A stretch of DNA of 5,636 nucleotides from Candidatus Methanolliviera sp. GoM_asphalt (GTDB taxonomy: Archaea; Halobacteriota; Methanoliparia; Methanoliparales; Methanoliparaceae), in NCBI GenBank assembly GCA_902158745.1, contig CABGHH010000112.1, positions 1 through 5,636 on the forward strand. Direction: 5' to 3'. Made by a program: the position numbers and the translations under genes. This document shows, piece after piece, positions 5,380 to 5,636 of the stretch; the stretch's first letter is position 1; every line of letters starts with the position of its first letter. A model generated the notes under the pieces. That model searched no databases and was not told the origin of the DNA. It saw only the letters and a program-made list of their open reading frames with translations.

Positions 5380-5454
5380 GGGCCCGTAGCTTAGTCTGGT
5401 TGGAGCGCTCGGCTGATAACCGAGAGGTCCGGAGTTCAAATCTCCGCGGGCCCA
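5380..5454 (+). tRNA. tRNA-Ile (anticodon GAT)
   Basis: The complete 75-base cloverleaf has acceptor stem GGGCCCG/CGGGCCC, D-stem GCTT/GAGC with loop AGTCTGGTTG, anticodon stem CTCGG/CCGAG with loop CTGATAA (anticodon GAT, isoleucine), variable loop AGGTC, and T-stem CGGAG/CTCCG with loop TTCAAAT. The discriminator is A, as usual for isoleucine tRNA. CCA is not encoded, and no intron is seen. I see no convincing TATA box at the usual distance just upstream; the nearest good candidate is at 5231-5238. Confidence 0.97.
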
Positions 5455-5460
5455 TCAACA

Positions 5461-5472
5461 CTTTTTCTTTTT
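5461..5472 (+). terminator. Oligo-T terminator after tRNA-Ile
   Basis: Two five-base T-runs separated by one C (5462-5466 and 5468-5472) begin eight bases after the tRNA 3' end, a typical archaeal tRNA terminator. Beyond it, ACTTTCT (5481-5487) and AGAAAGT (5510-5516) form a weak inverted repeat. Confidence 0.65.
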
Positions 5473-5521
5473 CACAAAACACTTTCTTTCTAAAAAAAGA
5501 AAAACAAAGAGAAAGTTAATT

Positions 5522-5536
5522 CTTTAATATTTAAAG
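5522..5536 (+). promoter_or_regulatory. Possible TATA region for the right-edge gene
   Basis: CTTTAATATTTAAAG is a near-palindrome containing TATTTAAA (5528-5535). Initiation about 25 bases on would fall near 5557, at the Shine-Dalgarno site of the reading frame starting at 5571, giving a very short leader. Confidence 0.35.
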
Positions 5537-5556
5537 AAACTAAAATGGAAGGTAAT

Positions 5557-5564
5557 GGAAGTGA
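5557..5564 (+). promoter_or_regulatory. Shine-Dalgarno site of the right-edge gene
   Basis: GGAAGTGA matches GGAGGTGA at seven of eight bases and sits six bases before the ATG at 5571. This is the main evidence that the short edge frame is a real gene. Confidence 0.6.
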
Positions 5565-5570
5565 AGCGAG

Positions 5571-5636
5571 ATGAGTATTGAAACAAGGGTAATTTTGATT
5601 TCTCCGGATTCGGTGATAACGCCGGAAGGAGTAAAA
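5571..5636 (+). CDS. N-terminus of an unidentified protein, cut off by the right edge
   Basis: Twenty-two codons are visible from the ATG: the product begins MSIETRVILISPDSVITPEG and continues with VK at the edge, with no stop. A stop codon (TGA at 5562-5564) lies in frame just upstream and no other start intervenes, so the ATG at 5571 is the only candidate. GGAAGTGA six bases ahead and a TATA-like region at 5522-5536 support it. The alternating hydrophobic VILI segment looks like a first beta-strand of a soluble protein, with no signal peptide or membrane segment in view. I do not recognise the family. It starts a plus-strand unit opposite to cimA. A nine-codon frame (5545-5574) overlaps its start as ATGA. 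Confidence 0.6.
   Translation, partial: MSIETRVILISPDSVITPEGVK

Overview
The window looks archaeal. It encodes a group II chaperonin (thermosome) with a Gly/Met tail, TTTATATA-type boxes upstream of genes, a GAGGTGA ribosome-binding site, oligo-T terminators and tRNA genes with no encoded CCA. The protein wording (thermosome N-terminus, CimA-type synthase, short-form DnaK) suggests a euryarchaeal methanogen or a methanogen-related lineage. The AT-rich degenerate repeats between genes resemble what I recall of uncultivated methane/alkane-oxidising archaea (ANME-1-like), but that is only an impression.

Layout, left to right. Positions 1-1411 (minus) hold the N-terminal 470 residues of DnaK/Hsp70; its C-terminus lies beyond the left edge. 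A 100-base spacer (1412-1511) carries a T-rich terminator and a possible dnaK promoter. Positions 1512-3161 (minus) hold a complete thermosome subunit with a strong Shine-Dalgarno site and TATA-like boxes. The spacer 3162-3484 contains tRNA-Thr(GGT) on the plus strand, an intergenic repeat on its left side, and a short tandem repeat, an oligo-T terminator and A/T-rich degenerate sequence on its right. Positions 3485-4966 (minus) hold a full-length LeuA/CimA-family synthase, best read as (R)-citramalate synthase. The spacer 4967-5379 has no gene that I can support, but holds a promoter, a second and an inverted copy of the intergenic repeat, a plus-strand A-tract/TATA element, and an 82-base imperfect stem-loop. 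tRNA-Ile(GAT) follows at 5380-5454 (plus), then an oligo-T terminator. A new plus-strand reading frame with a good ribosome-binding site starts at 5571 and runs off the right edge.

Functionally, the left part is a protein-folding block: Hsp70 passes unfolded clients on, and the thermosome folds them in an ATP-driven chamber. The synthase makes (R)-citramalate from pyruvate and acetyl-CoA, the threonine-independent entry into isoleucine synthesis. The coding genes are conserved housekeeping genes. The less explained material is in the spacers: a 23-bp repeat shared by two spacers, a shared promoter word at matching distance from two start codons, and the structured element before tRNA-Ile. I see no CRISPR array, transposase, integrase or obvious novel multi-gene system.
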